64,000 bases of DNA from Paraburkholderia azotifigens (GCF_007995085.1 NZ_VOQS01000005.1:1426001-1490000), one strand, 5' to 3'. Shown: positions 17,048 to 26,492, counted from the first letter of the stretch. Numbers and translations are program-made. Notes: generated by a model not told the origin, from the letters alone.

Positions 17048-17851
17048 TCAGCGCGCGACCTGCAACAGCGAGCGCAGCAACGCCACCATGCCGCCGTCGG
17101 GATTCAGCATGCCGTGCAGCGACGCATACACGACGGGCAGGAACAGCACCATCATCAGCATTGCGAGCGTGCTCTTGACCGGCTGCGAGAACGTGAACAC
17201 GTTGAGCTGCGGCACCGCGCGCCCGACAAGACCGATGCCCGCCTCGACGAGCACCAGCACGATCACGACAGGCGCCGCGAGCTTCACCATCCAGACGAAC
17301 ACGGCGTCCGTCTGCTGCACGATGAAAGTCGACAGCACTTGCGACAGATTCGGCAGCAGCGCGCCGATCGGCCACCACGCATACGACTGCGCGAACACCT
17401 GCACGATCATCTGCAAACCGCCCGCCGTCACGAACAGCGCGAGCGCGACGAAGTTGAGAAAGCCCGACGTCGGGCCGCCTTCGTGCCCGCCCATCGGATC
17501 GAAGAACGACGCGTTGCCGCTGCCCGTCTGAAAGTCGATCAGATAACCGACGCCCTGGATCGCGAACAGCACCGCGCTCATCGCGCCCGCGAGCAGCACG
17601 CCGACGAGCGCTTCTTTCGCGGCGATCAGACACCAGACGAGAAACGGCAGATCGACGATCTGCGCCGGATCGATCACGGGCGCGACGAACGCCGCGATCA
17701 CGACGGCGATGCCGTTGCGCACGAGGCCCGTGACGATCTCCTCGTTGAAGACGGGGACGATCAGCATCACGGGCAGAAGACGCGGCATTACATACAGCAG
17801 CGGCTTCGCGCTGCCCGCGATATCGGAGAACTGTTGCGCCTGGTCTAGCAT
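17048..17851 (-). CDS. sctT: T3S export-gate membrane protein SctT (FliR/YscT family)
   Basis: SctT is the single-copy subunit that completes the SctR5-S4-T1 export gate. The 267-residue product is strongly hydrophobic with about six membrane segments. It carries the family features of an N-terminal MPRLLPVMLIVPVF-type helix, the loop GVGYLIDFQTGSGNASFFDP and the C-terminal PQLNVFTFSQPVKS block. It overlaps sctO by 7 bases upstream and is followed by sctU, as in flagellar and injectisome operons. It is separated from sctR (other strand) and from sctS (about 9 kb upstream in the same operon). Confidence 0.95.
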   Translation of the reverse strand: MLDQAQQFSDIAGSAKPLLYVMPRLLPVMLIVPVFNEEIVTGLVRNGIAVVIAAFVAPVIDPAQIVDLPFLVWCLIAAKEALVGVLLAGAMSAVLFAIQGVGYLIDFQTGSGNASFFDPMGGHEGGPTSGFLNFVALALFVTAGGLQMIVQVFAQSYAWWPIGALLPNLSQVLSTFIVQQTDAVFVWMVKLAAPVVIVLVLVEAGIGLVGRAVPQLNVFTFSQPVKSTLAMLMMVLFLPVVYASLHGMLNPDGGMVALLRSLLQVAR

Positions 17852-18438
17852 CGCGGGTCGCGGGTGAAAGGAAGCGGCTCGTGCGCGGCATCGGCTTCAG
17901 GCGTGGACGCATCCGCTGCCTGCGGGTTTGACATGCCGAAGCGCCGGACCGCGAAGCTGTCGGCGAGATCGTCGGCGGCGCGTTCGCTGCGCACGGCGCG
18001 CGACTTCAGCGCGCGCTCGCCCGCTTTCTCCAGCTTGTCTTCGGCGGCCTTGGCGCGGCGCGCCGCACGCTGCAATTGCGCGAGTTCCGCTTCGTGGTTG
18101 TCGTGCGTGACGCTTGCCTGCATCACCGTATGCGTCGCCTTGCCGATGCGCAGCGTCGCCGTGCGCGCATCGGCGGCGGCTTCCTGATAGACGCGCGCGG
18201 ACGCAGCCCCGTCAGGGCCCGCACCGCCGTCGCCATTCGCGAGCCGCTGCTGGATCGCCGCCTTCGCCGCGATCTGAGCGTTCAGACGCTGCTGCGCGTC
18301 ATCGAGCGCGCGCTGGCTTTGCGCCGCGATGCCCTGCTGCCGCGCCGCCGCGACGCGCGCAAGCTGCGAACGCATTTCGCGCACGCGCTTCAGACGCGCG
18401 AGGGTGGCGAGCACGGCGGCATCGTCGGCGTCAGACAT
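17845..18438 (-). CDS. sctO: T3S ATPase central stalk protein SctO (YscO/FliJ-like)
   Basis: SctO is the coiled-coil stalk that sits in the ATPase hexamer and links it to SctV. The 197-residue product is almost entirely helical, rich in Ala, Arg, Glu and Gln, with long heptad-like stretches between about residues 10 and 165 and a disordered acidic tail. These are the marks of the family, which is poorly conserved in sequence. The ATG at 18438 gives the usual size; the frame is open 30 codons further up but that part is an Arg-rich out-of-frame shadow of sctN. It overlaps sctN by 8 bases and sctT by 7, and its place right after the ATPase gene is the strongest support. Confidence 0.82.
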   Translation of the reverse strand: MSDADDAAVLATLARLKRVREMRSQLARVAAARQQGIAAQSQRALDDAQQRLNAQIAAKAAIQQRLANGDGGAGPDGAASARVYQEAAADARTATLRIGKATHTVMQASVTHDNHEAELAQLQRAARRAKAAEDKLEKAGERALKSRAVRSERAADDLADSFAVRRFGMSNPQAADASTPEADAAHEPLPFTRDPRC

Positions 18439-19801
18439 GGGCGTCCGCCAGTTGCGCGAGACGCGCGAGCGTCGGCTCATATGGCGCGTTGTCGGTGGAG
18501 GCCTGCGCGCAGAACGCCGCGAGCGCATCGCGGGCGCGCAGCGCGAGATCGCCGAGCCGGTCGCTGCCTTCGCGATACTCGCCGATCTGCACCAGCAGTT
18601 CGATCTCCTGATACTTCGCCAGCAGTTCGCGTGCGCGCCCCGCCGCGCGCTGATGCGCCGCGTCCGTCACGAGCGGCATCACGCGCGACAGACTGGCGAG
18701 CACGTCGATCGCGGGATAGCGGTTCGCCAGCGCGATCTTGCGCGACAGCACGATATGACCGTCGAGAATCGAGCGCACTTCTTCGGCGATCGGGTCCGAC
18801 TCTTCGTCGCCTTCGACCAGCACCGTATAGAGCGCCGTAATCGAGCTGCGCTCGCCCTGCCCCGCGCGCTCCAGCAGACGCGGCAGCACCGCGAACGTCG
18901 ACGGCGGAAAGCTGCGGCGCGTGGGCGGCTCGCCGCTCGCGAGACCGACTTCGCGCTGCGCGCGGGCAAAGCGCGTCAGCGAATCGACCAGCAGCAGCAC
19001 GCGCTGCCCGGCGTCGCGGAAATGCTCGGCGATCGCGGTCGCGACGAGCGCCGACTTCACGCGCTCCATCGCGGGACGGTCGGATGTCGAGACGACGAGA
19101 ATCGAGCGCGCGCGCACTTCGGGCGACAGCGCATGTTCGATGAACTCGCGCACCTCGCGCCCGCGCTCGCCGACCAGCGCGATCACGTTCACGTCGGCCT
19201 GCGCGCCGCGCGCGATCATGCCGAGCAAGGTGCTCTTGCCGACGCCCGAAGGCGCGAAGATGCCGACACGCTGCCCTTCGCCGAGCGTCATCAGGCCGTC
19301 GATCACGCGCACGCCCGTCACGAACGGCGTATCGATCATGCGGCGCGCGAGCGGATTGGGCGGCAGCTGCTGCGTCGAGACCCACGCGCCGCCCGTCACG
19401 GGGCCGTGGCCGTCGAGCGGCGCGCCAAGACCGTCCAGCACGCGTCCGAACAGCGCGGGCCCGACCGCGAACATATGCGCGCGCCCGGACGGCACAACCG
19501 TCGTTTCCGGCGACAGGCCTTCGACGTCGCCGAGCGGCGTGAGCAAGGTCGTCTGCCGCGAGAAGCCGACCACTTCGGCAAGACGCACGGGCTGATCGGG
19601 CGTGTGCAGCTCGCAGATTTCGCCGAGCCGCGCGCGGATGCCCGTCGCATTGAGAATCTGCCCGACCGCGTGATTCACGCGCCCTTGCACCGACACGGGC
19701 GAAAAGAACGCGAGCCCCGCATCGAGATCGCCGACGAGACGGCCGCCGTCGAACGGCAACGCGTCGTCGCCGATATCCGTTTCGCGTGACGGCGTGTTCA
19801 T
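18431..19801 (-). CDS. sctN: T3S ATPase SctN (YscN/FliI family)
   Basis: SctN is the hexameric ATPase that strips chaperones and unfolds substrates at the base of the machine. The 456-residue product shows Walker A (A183-P-S-G-V-G-K189-S), the GERGREV motif (about 211-217) and Walker B (VLLLVDS, 268-274) followed by the family signature LTRFARAQREVGLASGEPP. The C-terminal helical domain is complete. Length and motif spacing match active members. Its ATG overlaps the sctL stop by 4 bases and its stop overlaps sctO, so the ATPase, stator and stalk are translationally coupled. Confidence 0.97.
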   Translation of the reverse strand: MNTPSRETDIGDDALPFDGGRLVGDLDAGLAFFSPVSVQGRVNHAVGQILNATGIRARLGEICELHTPDQPVRLAEVVGFSRQTTLLTPLGDVEGLSPETTVVPSGRAHMFAVGPALFGRVLDGLGAPLDGHGPVTGGAWVSTQQLPPNPLARRMIDTPFVTGVRVIDGLMTLGEGQRVGIFAPSGVGKSTLLGMIARGAQADVNVIALVGERGREVREFIEHALSPEVRARSILVVSTSDRPAMERVKSALVATAIAEHFRDAGQRVLLLVDSLTRFARAQREVGLASGEPPTRRSFPPSTFAVLPRLLERAGQGERSSITALYTVLVEGDEESDPIAEEVRSILDGHIVLSRKIALANRYPAIDVLASLSRVMPLVTDAAHQRAAGRARELLAKYQEIELLVQIGEYREGSDRLGDLALRARDALAAFCAQASTDNAPYEPTLARLAQLADAHV

Positions 19802-20424
19802 CGCGCGGCTCCCTTCAACGGTTCGCGGCGGATCGCCTGGCGCAATGCGTCGATCTGCAAGTCGAGGCTCGCATCGATACGTCCCGACGGCGTTTCGACC
19901 GTGCAGGCCTGGGCAGCGACCTGCGCATCTTCGACGATGCGGATACGCGAACGGACCGGCTGCGCCGCCGCGCCCGCCAGCGCCGCGTCCATTTCTTCGC
20001 GCCGGCCCGGCGCGACATGCACGATCAGGAACGGCTCGTCCCTCACGAGCGGCAGGATGCGCGCGAGGGCCGCTTCATAGAGCCGCTGCGTATTCGTCTC
20101 GCCGACGATCGCGCGCACCGCCTTCACGACGATCTCGGCCATCGCGTCCTTCATCGATTCCATTGTCTTCGCCGCCGCGAGCGCCTGGCTGTACGCCTGC
20201 GCCGCGTGCTCCTGCTGCGCGCGGCGCAAGCCTTCTTCATAGCCCGCGTCGCGGCGCGCATCGAACTCGCGCTGCGCCGCTTCGACGATGCGCTGCGCTT
20301 CCTCGCGCGCCGTCGCGATCACGGCCGATGCGTCGAGCAGCGCCGCGTATTCGCGCTCCTTCAGCACCTTGCGCTCGGAGAGCAATTGCAGGTTGTCGCT
20401 CGTGATCAGAAAAGCCAGTCCCAT
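19798..20424 (-). CDS. sctL: T3S ATPase regulator/stator SctL (YscL/FliH-like)
   Basis: SctL links the ATPase to the SctQ sorting platform. The 208-residue product starts at ATG 20424, seven bases after GAGAGG. It has an N-terminal MGLAFLITSDNLQLLSE segment, a long charged coiled coil (about 35-110) and a C-terminal globular part with V-type ATPase subunit E-like pattern (RILPLVRDEPFLIVHV, then a DAS..LQIDALR end). The open frame extends 204 codons upstream, but that stretch is the shadow of sctK. It overlaps sctK by 19 bases and sctN by 4. Confidence 0.9.
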   Translation of the reverse strand: MGLAFLITSDNLQLLSERKVLKEREYAALLDASAVIATAREEAQRIVEAAQREFDARRDAGYEEGLRRAQQEHAAQAYSQALAAAKTMESMKDAMAEIVVKAVRAIVGETNTQRLYEAALARILPLVRDEPFLIVHVAPGRREEMDAALAGAAAQPVRSRIRIVEDAQVAAQACTVETPSGRIDASLDLQIDALRQAIRREPLKGAAR

Positions 20425-21113
20425 GCCGCGAACCTCTCGGGGATCAGATACAGAAACAGCAGCTCGCCGAACTGGTCGCGCTGCGCGTGGTTGAGCAGAT
20501 ACGGCGCTTCGCTGTCGATCGCGAGATTGAACTTGAGCGTGGCGCGCCGTTCGACGGCGGCGCCCGCCGCGCCGATGAAATCGGCCAGCAGACGCCCGCC
20601 GCGTGCGCGGATGACGGCGGGCAGCGCGGCGGGATCGTCGCGCCACGGCTCGAGCGTCTCGCCGAGCGCGCCGAACTCGGGCGCGCGTTCGAGCGCCAGT
20701 TCGAGCGCATCGGCGCCCAGCTTGCCGACCACTTCCGCCCGCACGCGCCGCTGCTGCAACGCGTCGCGCAACCACGCGCGATGCAGCAGCAGACCGGCAT
20801 ATGACGCCAGCTGTTCGAGCGCGGCGCCCGGCAGCAACGCGAGCCGCGCGAGCGGCGTCGCCGCGGCGAAATCGGCCTGAGCCGTCTGCGCCACGCCGTA
20901 CGCATCCAGCAGATGACGCGCGATCAGCCGACGTCCCGCTTCGCCGAAGCGCGAGAAATGCTGGTACGCGGGCGGCCAGTCGACGGGCACGCGCGTCACG
21001 TGCAGATAGGTGTCGGGGCGCAACACGAACTCGCACACCATCCGGTAGAACGCGACATGCTGCGGCGGCGCGGGCGGCGCGAGCGCATGCGTCCAGGGCA
21101 GGTTCGCCGTCAT
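20406..21113 (-). CDS. sctK: T3S sorting-platform adaptor SctK (YscK/HrpB4-like)
   Basis: SctK connects the SctD ring to SctQ in the cytoplasmic platform. The 235-residue product is soluble, with a Pro/Trp-rich N-terminus (about 1-50), an Ala/Leu-rich helical middle and a C-terminal LLFLYLIPERFAAWDWLF end. Family members share little sequence. The call rests on size, the FxxR..LP-type helical pattern and especially its place between sctJ and sctL, where SctK is found in many systems. It lies 30 bases after sctJ and overlaps sctL by 19 bases. Confidence 0.75.
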   Translation of the reverse strand: MTANLPWTHALAPPAPPQHVAFYRMVCEFVLRPDTYLHVTRVPVDWPPAYQHFSRFGEAGRRLIARHLLDAYGVAQTAQADFAAATPLARLALLPGAALEQLASYAGLLLHRAWLRDALQQRRVRAEVVGKLGADALELALERAPEFGALGETLEPWRDDPAALPAVIRARGGRLLADFIGAAGAAVERRATLKFNLAIDSEAPYLLNHAQRDQFGELLFLYLIPERFAAWDWLF

Positions 21114-21143
21114 GCGCGCGCGCGACCGCTGCTTGCCGTCACG

Positions 21144-22031
21144 CTACGCACTGTCGCGCGCGCTCTCGGCCACGCGCACGCCGCGCGCATTCGCGGCCCC
21201 TTCGCTGCGCGCGCCGCCGCCCAGCAGACCCGCGAACCGTCCGCCGAACATGCCGCGCCGCGCGGCGGACAACGCGATCACCGCGAGCGTCAGCAGAATC
21301 AGCGCGCCGACCAGCCAGCCGAGCGGCGAGCGCAGCCGCACGATGTCCGTCAGCGCATTGCCGATGCCGTTGACGGGCGCGGACTTCGCCGCCGCCGGCT
21401 GCAGGAACAGCGAGACATTGTCGTACTGCAGGCCTTCGATACTATGCGCGACGAGATCCTTCACCATCGGCGCCATCGCGCGCAGATCGACGCCCGGCTT
21501 GTAGCGGATATACACGGCCGCCGACGAAGGCTTGATCTTGTCGGCGAGCGGATCGTTCTCGGGAATCACAACCTGCACGCGCGCGACCACCACGCCCTCG
21601 ATATCCTGCAGCGTATGCGTCAGATCCTGCGACACGCCGTACAGATAGCGCATGCGTTCCTCGGCGGGCGTCGACACCAGCCCCTGCTTCTGGAACAGTT
21701 CGCCGACGCTCGCGAAATGCGGCTTCGGCAAACCGTTTGCGTGCAGCACGGTCAGCGCGGACTGCATGTCGTCGTCGGCGACTTCGACGAGCCACGCCTG
21801 GCGGTCGGAGGCATCGCGCGCATCGTTGTCTTTCGACGCGGCGATACCCGCGTCGCCCAGCACGGCGACCATCTGGTTCGCTTCCGCTTCCGTGAGGCCC
21901 GAATACACTTCCTTCTGGCAACCGGCAAGCAGCAGCACGAGCGCGCCCGCCGCCGCCGCGCGTGCGAAGGCCTTCAGGCGCGGCCTCGCGTCAGACGCCT
22001 GCACGTCCGGGCCGTTGAGTGAAGCTGTCAT
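21144..22031 (-). CDS. sctJ: T3S inner-membrane ring lipoprotein SctJ (YscJ family)
   Basis: SctJ builds the inner ring in the inner membrane with SctD. The 295-residue product has a lipoprotein signal with lipobox LLLAGC (lipidated Cys38) after an unusually long 37-residue leader. Next come the YSGLTEAEANQMVAVL ring-building motif, the second domain with RVQVVIPENDPLADK and SSAAVYIRYKPG, and one C-terminal membrane helix (about 238-257). All these are family hallmarks. It starts three bases after the sctI stop and is followed by sctK. Confidence 0.96.
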   Translation of the reverse strand: MTASLNGPDVQASDARPRLKAFARAAAAGALVLLLAGCQKEVYSGLTEAEANQMVAVLGDAGIAASKDNDARDASDRQAWLVEVADDDMQSALTVLHANGLPKPHFASVGELFQKQGLVSTPAEERMRYLYGVSQDLTHTLQDIEGVVVARVQVVIPENDPLADKIKPSSAAVYIRYKPGVDLRAMAPMVKDLVAHSIEGLQYDNVSLFLQPAAAKSAPVNGIGNALTDIVRLRSPLGWLVGALILLTLAVIALSAARRGMFGGRFAGLLGGGARSEGAANARGVRVAESARDSA

Positions 22032-22034
22032 CCG

Positions 22035-22574
22035 TCATTCCTGATTCTTCAGAATCGAATGCGTCAAGCCGTTGGTTGCCTGTGCGACGGCAAGACTCAA
22101 CTGATATTCGGAGATCGTCGTGGTCGCGCTCCACTGGAAGTCCATCGCCTGCGCCATCGACATCAACGGGTCGTTGGTGTTCTGCGACATCGACGTGAGC
22201 ATCTGTTCCTGATGCTTCTGCAAACCCGAATAGCGCGTGTCGAGATCGTTCGTGAACGTGCGCAGCCGCTCGACCAGCGACGAGCGGTTCGCGTCGGCGG
22301 GCGTCATGCGGACGTCGGTCGAGACGGGCGGCGTCTGCTGCGTCTGCTGCGCCGCCGACGTCGGCGTCATGCTCTGCACGCCTGTGCCTGCGCCTGTGCC
22401 TGCGCCTGTTCCTGTGTTCGATGCCTGCATCAAGCCGTCGAATTGCTTCACCTGCGCCGCGTCGGGCGACTTGCCTGCATGAACGCTCGCGCTGGCATTT
22501 GCTTCGGCGCCTTGCAACGCCGTGGCATTGGCGAGCGCCGCCGTCGAAGGCGGCGCGACACCTGAGACTGTCAT
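22035..22574 (-). CDS. sctI: Probable T3S inner-rod protein SctI
   Basis: SctI forms the inner rod/adaptor at the base of the needle. The 179-residue product has a disordered Ala/Thr/Gln-rich N-terminal two-thirds and a C-terminal amphipathic helix (about 140-178, with MSMAQAMDFQW and LSLAVAQATNGLTHSILKNQE-like pattern). That helix is the part kept in SctI/SctF-type rod subunits. A GGAGG ribosome site precedes ATG 22574. It is immediately upstream of sctJ, the standard I-J order. A short Gly-Thr-Gly-Ala repeat sits in the linker (see repeat at 22381-22416). It is larger than many rod proteins. Confidence 0.78.
   Translation of the reverse strand: MTVSGVAPPSTAALANATALQGAEANASASVHAGKSPDAAQVKQFDGLMQASNTGTGAGTGAGTGVQSMTPTSAAQQTQQTPPVSTDVRMTPADANRSSLVERLRTFTNDLDTRYSGLQKHQEQMLTSMSQNTNDPLMSMAQAMDFQWSATTTISEYQLSLAVAQATNGLTHSILKNQE
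22381..22416. repeat. 12-bp tandem repeat inside sctI
   Basis: Three consecutive copies of a CCTGTGCCTGCG-like 12-mer (the third imperfect) encode a GTGA repeat in the linker of SctI. In-frame repeats like this can change copy number without breaking the gene, altering linker length only. Confidence 0.6.
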
Positions 22575-22720
22575 GATCGGTCCTCCTTGTACTCATCCAG
22601 TCGACGCACGGAAAGCCGGCCGCAGCACGCGCACGCCCAGCCGCCGCCGATACGCTTCATCGGCGCAACGGGGTTGGGATCGCATCGCTTGGGCGCTGCG
22701 CGGGCGGCCAGCGCCCGGCG

Positions 22721-22933
22721 TCAAGAGCGGCCCGCCGAACCGATATGCTCCGCAGCCTGCGACGCGGCCGTCCCGGCTGCGGACGTCACGGCGCCCGTCG
22801 TCTGAAACGTGCTGGTCGAGCCTTGCACCATGAACTGGATTTCAGTGAGTTTTTCCTGGGCCTGGATCAGCTGGTTGGCCTGGTTCTGGACCGCACCCGT
22901 ATCGGTCACGGGACCCGTGGTATTTCCGCTCAT
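22721..22933 (-). CDS. Small T3S protein, candidate needle subunit SctF
   Basis: This 70-residue protein has a strong ribosome site (AAGGAG, 7 bases before ATG 22933) and sits between sctD and sctI, where needle genes occur in several systems. It is polar, without signal or membrane segment. A central helix (about residues 15-40, with NQANQLIQAQEKLTEIQFM) is followed by a Ser/Thr/Ala-rich region that may form a second helix. Size and two-helix character suit a needle subunit (usually 70-85 residues), but I see no family motif beyond that. It could instead be a second rod-like protein or a chaperone. Confidence 0.55.
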   Translation of the reverse strand: MSGNTTGPVTDTGAVQNQANQLIQAQEKLTEIQFMVQGSTSTFQTTGAVTSAAGTAASQAAEHIGSAGRS

Positions 22934-23107
22934 CGCTCACTCCTTCAAGTGTTGACTGACATTCCGGCTGCGCGGGCAATGTGCCGTGCGCCGCCGCTTA
23001 CGCGAGGCTTCGTGTCTGCACATCTGCGTCGACCCGAAGACTGGCGTTCTGGTGCGCGATGCGACGGATTGCTGGTTCGCGTCGCGCGAATACGGTTGCC
23101 GCTGCGT

Positions 23108-24439
23108 TCATGGCTGTGTTGCGTGTGCTCCCGATCCGGCTTCCTGATAAGCCGCTGTGCCCGATACCGGCATCGCCACACCCGCCGCCGCGCCGCTCGT
23201 CACGGCCGATGCAGCTTCCGCCGCCGAAGCGCCCACTGGCGTCCCGGCTGCCTTGCCGCCGAGCGGCATCGTCACGCGCCGTCCATCCACATCGAACACG
23301 ACTTCGTCAGAGCCGATCGATACGACCGTCGGCCCCTGCTTCATCCTTGCGCCTTCGAAATAGCGGCTGCCGTCGACGGCCTCGATATAGCGCTGATCGC
23401 CGTCGCCCGCGAACACCGTGACGATCTCGGGAATGCCCGCCGTGCCGCCGAGCATGCCCGCGCGCATCGGCGGGCGCGGATCGTCGTAGCGCACGTGATC
23501 GACGACTTCGAGCGCGGGCCGCGCATCCTTCATGTAGTTCTGGATGCGCTGCGCGATCTGCGCGCGCGGCGCGCTGCCCGTCAGTTCGATCCGGCCGCGC
23601 CCTTCGTAGCTCACGTTCAGCGGCGTATCGCTGAAATAGGTTTGCGCGGTGGCAAGCAGATCGCTGACGACATAAATGTTGCCGAGCGCCGCGTTATCGA
23701 CGCTCGCGACGATCTGCGCAACCTTCTCGCGCTCGGCTGCGTCTTTCACATAACCGCTGACGAGCGCACCGTCCTCGCGCGGCGCGACGTTCAGTTCGGG
23801 ATACGGACGCAGCGCCTGTTGCAGCCGATGCACGCGCGCCAGCGCCGATTCATGCTGCCACGGCAAGCCGCCCGACCACGCGACGAGCCCATAGCCGAGC
23901 GCGCCCAGCGCGACGCCGATCCACAGCGCCGCGAGCACGATCACGAAGCGCCGGCTGCCGACGCGCCGTCCCGCATCCGCGAGCCAGCCGAGCCACGCGG
24001 CGTCGCGGCCCGCTTGCGGCTGGTCGCTTTCGGCGGGCACGGCCACGCTCGAGAGCGCATTGCGCGCGATGCCGAGGCGGATCGAGCCGACCGTGACGAC
24101 ATCGGCGGGCGTCAGCGAACGGCGGCCCGCGCCGAGCGGTTCGTCGTTGAACAGCACGGGCGCCTTGCTCTCGCCGAAGTTCTGCACCGTCACCGCCAGC
24201 GCGCCGACCTGCAGGCACAACTGCTTCGCCGCGATCTCGCGGTCGGGCAAGATGACTTCGCAGTCGGCCGCCGTGCCGACCCAGTTCGCGCCGCGCGCAA
24301 GCGACATCGTGCGTCCGTACATCGGGCCGCTGAGAAAACACAGGTTCCACGGCGACGCGACGGCGTCCTGCGACGAGGCGTTCGGTGCGCCCGCTGCGTT
24401 CGGCAGCGCCGCATGCGGATCAAGGGTGGTCGTAGGCAT
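23108..24439 (-). CDS. sctD: T3S inner-membrane ring protein SctD (YscD family)
   Basis: SctD forms the outer of the two inner-membrane rings and contacts SctK inside and SctC outside. The 443-residue product has a cytoplasmic FHA-like domain (about 30-125, with SGPMYGRTMSL and the strand-rich VQNFGESKAPVLFNDEPL block), one membrane helix (about 165-188) and a periplasmic part with BON/ring-building repeats. It ends in a low-complexity Ala/Gly tail. Length is typical. It overlaps sctC by 20 bases upstream and is followed, after 174 bases, by the small needle-like gene. Confidence 0.9.
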   Translation of the reverse strand: MPTTTLDPHAALPNAAGAPNASSQDAVASPWNLCFLSGPMYGRTMSLARGANWVGTAADCEVILPDREIAAKQLCLQVGALAVTVQNFGESKAPVLFNDEPLGAGRRSLTPADVVTVGSIRLGIARNALSSVAVPAESDQPQAGRDAAWLGWLADAGRRVGSRRFVIVLAALWIGVALGALGYGLVAWSGGLPWQHESALARVHRLQQALRPYPELNVAPREDGALVSGYVKDAAEREKVAQIVASVDNAALGNIYVVSDLLATAQTYFSDTPLNVSYEGRGRIELTGSAPRAQIAQRIQNYMKDARPALEVVDHVRYDDPRPPMRAGMLGGTAGIPEIVTVFAGDGDQRYIEAVDGSRYFEGARMKQGPTVVSIGSDEVVFDVDGRRVTMPLGGKAAGTPVGASAAEAASAVTSGAAAGVAMPVSGTAAYQEAGSGAHATQP

Positions 24440-26492
24440 GATCCTGCGTTCCCTGCGTTTGCGTCACGGCGGGCTGCGACGCCGCGTCTTGCGGCGCGGG
24501 CGGCGGCAGCGGAGGCCCATAGCGCGTGCCCGGCAGCGGCTTCGGCGTGAGCGGCACGGCGACGTCGTTGTCGGGCGGACGGTACATCGTCAGGCCGTTC
24601 GCGTCGGGCGCGCTGCCGAGGTTCGGATTGATGGGCGCGCCATCGGGCGCGTACATCGACGCATTGCTGACCACGCGCGGCGTGAGCAGATAGAAGCGCT
24701 CCATATGCTCGCCCGTCTTGTCGGTGTACTTGAAGAGATTGCCGATCAGCGGAATGTCCTTCAGCCACGGCACGCCGCTCTGGTTCAGCTGCACCTGATC
24801 GTTGTTGAAGCCCGCAATCAGCAGGCTCTTGCCTTCGTCGATCATCGTCTTCGTGACGATGTTGCGCTGCTGGATCACGGGCACGTTCGACACCGATTGT
24901 CCCGGCACGACGTTGCCGTCCTGAATGTCGATCGACATCATCACGCTTTCCGCGTTCGGCGCGTGAGCGGCGGCCGCCTGCACAGCGGCATCGTCGACGA
25001 TCATCGGCGTGACCTTGATGCTCGTGCCCGTCGTCACGCTATACAGCGACGAGTCCTGGAAGCCCTGCACCTGCACGTAGAACTGGGTAAGGTTTTCGAG
25101 GATCGCTTCCGTGTTGTCGAGCGCGAGCACTTTCGGCTTCGAATGCAGTTCGGCCTTGCCCGTCTGCGCGAGCGCATTCACGCGCGTCAGCAGATAGTCG
25201 CGCAGCGAGCCGCCGATCGACGCCGTCAGCGCAATGCCCGTCGGCAGGAAGGTGCCCGTCTGCCCCGTCTCCGTCGTGCCCACGCCGAACGTGAGGGGCG
25301 GATTGCCCGTGCCGTTGTATTGCGTGTTCCCATTGAGCGGATTGGCGCCGTTGCCGATCTGCACGTCGCCGTGCGTCGTGTGCAGACGCCAGTCGATACC
25401 GAGGCTGTCCAGCGAGTTCTCGTCGATATCGATGATCGTCACATTGATTTCGACGATGCGCGGACGCACGTCGAGTTCGTTGATCAGCGACTGGTAGCGG
25501 TACATGTTCTCCGGCAGATCGCGCACGAGCACCGCGTTGATGGCGGGATCGGCTTCGATCTGCGGCAGCGTATCGCTGCTGCCCGACGAGCCGGTCGAGA
25601 ACGGCAACTGGCTGTCGGGAGAAGCGCCTGTCGCGCCGTATCCGCCGTAGCCCGCTGGGCCGCCTGCAATGTCGGGAAACTCGATGCGCGGCACCGCGAT
25701 CGTCACGCCCGAGCCGAGCTTCATCTGCCGCGCGGCGGCGCCGAGCGTCGCGTTGGTCGGCATCAGGTTCTGCCGCGAGCCGCCTTTGCCGTACAGCCGC
25801 TTGAGCATCGTCGCGACGCCGGGAATCACGACTTCCTTGCCCGAGCGGTTGATCGTGAAGTCCGACGCCCAGCCGTACCTGAGGCGGAACGCGCGCACAT
25901 CGGCAAGCTGCCCGTTCGATGCCGGATTGCCGACCGTGCTGACCGCCTGCCGCACGAGTTCGATATAGCGGCGCGGGCCCGACACATAGATGCTGTTGGC
26001 GCGGTCGTTGATGACGAGCTGAAAGCGCTTGTCGGTGATCTGCATGGTCTGCAGCGCGCGGCCGATCTCACCCGCCGAGTTCGGCGGAATCGGAATAACC
26101 TGGCTTTGCGACTGACCGGCGGGATCGACATAGAGAAACGAGCCGTCGTAGTACCACGTGAGGCCATAGGTCGCGCAGATCGTATCGAGTGTCTGTTGCG
26201 GCGTGCCGGAAAAGCGGCCGCTGATCGTGCCGTCCACTTTCGGATCGACCACGGCCGTCACGCCCTGCGACGAAGCCAGTTCGCGAATGAAGTCCGCGAT
26301 CTTGCGGCCGTTCGCGACGATCGTGAACGGCCGGTTGCGCCAGCGCAGTTCGGCTGCGCGCGCGGGCTGCGACAGCGCGGTGAACATCGTGACGGACAGC
26401 AGCGCGATCACGGTCAGCATCGCGAGCGCGTTCTGCGCGCGTTTTCGGTCGCGCTTTGCATCGAATCGAAGGGGAACGGCACGTCGGCCCAT
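24420..26492 (-). CDS. sctC: T3S outer-membrane secretin SctC
   Basis: SctC forms the gated outer-membrane channel. The 690-residue product starts at ATG 26492, which shares a base with the sctS stop. It has a basic N-terminus and signal segment (about 23-50), N0/N1 domains (FTIVANGRKIADFIRELAS, then GTPQQTLDTICATYGLTWYYDG), further N-domains and the secretin core with VQGFQDSSLYSV, LLIAGFNNDQ and VPWLKDIPLIGNLFKY signatures. The Pro-rich end may bind a pilotin. The frame upstream of 26492 is a shadow of sctS. Confidence 0.95.
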   Translation of the reverse strand: MGRRAVPLRFDAKRDRKRAQNALAMLTVIALLSVTMFTALSQPARAAELRWRNRPFTIVANGRKIADFIRELASSQGVTAVVDPKVDGTISGRFSGTPQQTLDTICATYGLTWYYDGSFLYVDPAGQSQSQVIPIPPNSAGEIGRALQTMQITDKRFQLVINDRANSIYVSGPRRYIELVRQAVSTVGNPASNGQLADVRAFRLRYGWASDFTINRSGKEVVIPGVATMLKRLYGKGGSRQNLMPTNATLGAAARQMKLGSGVTIAVPRIEFPDIAGGPAGYGGYGATGASPDSQLPFSTGSSGSSDTLPQIEADPAINAVLVRDLPENMYRYQSLINELDVRPRIVEINVTIIDIDENSLDSLGIDWRLHTTHGDVQIGNGANPLNGNTQYNGTGNPPLTFGVGTTETGQTGTFLPTGIALTASIGGSLRDYLLTRVNALAQTGKAELHSKPKVLALDNTEAILENLTQFYVQVQGFQDSSLYSVTTGTSIKVTPMIVDDAAVQAAAAHAPNAESVMMSIDIQDGNVVPGQSVSNVPVIQQRNIVTKTMIDEGKSLLIAGFNNDQVQLNQSGVPWLKDIPLIGNLFKYTDKTGEHMERFYLLTPRVVSNASMYAPDGAPINPNLGSAPDANGLTMYRPPDNDVAVPLTPKPLPGTRYGPPLPPPAPQDAASQPAVTQTQGTQDHAYDHP

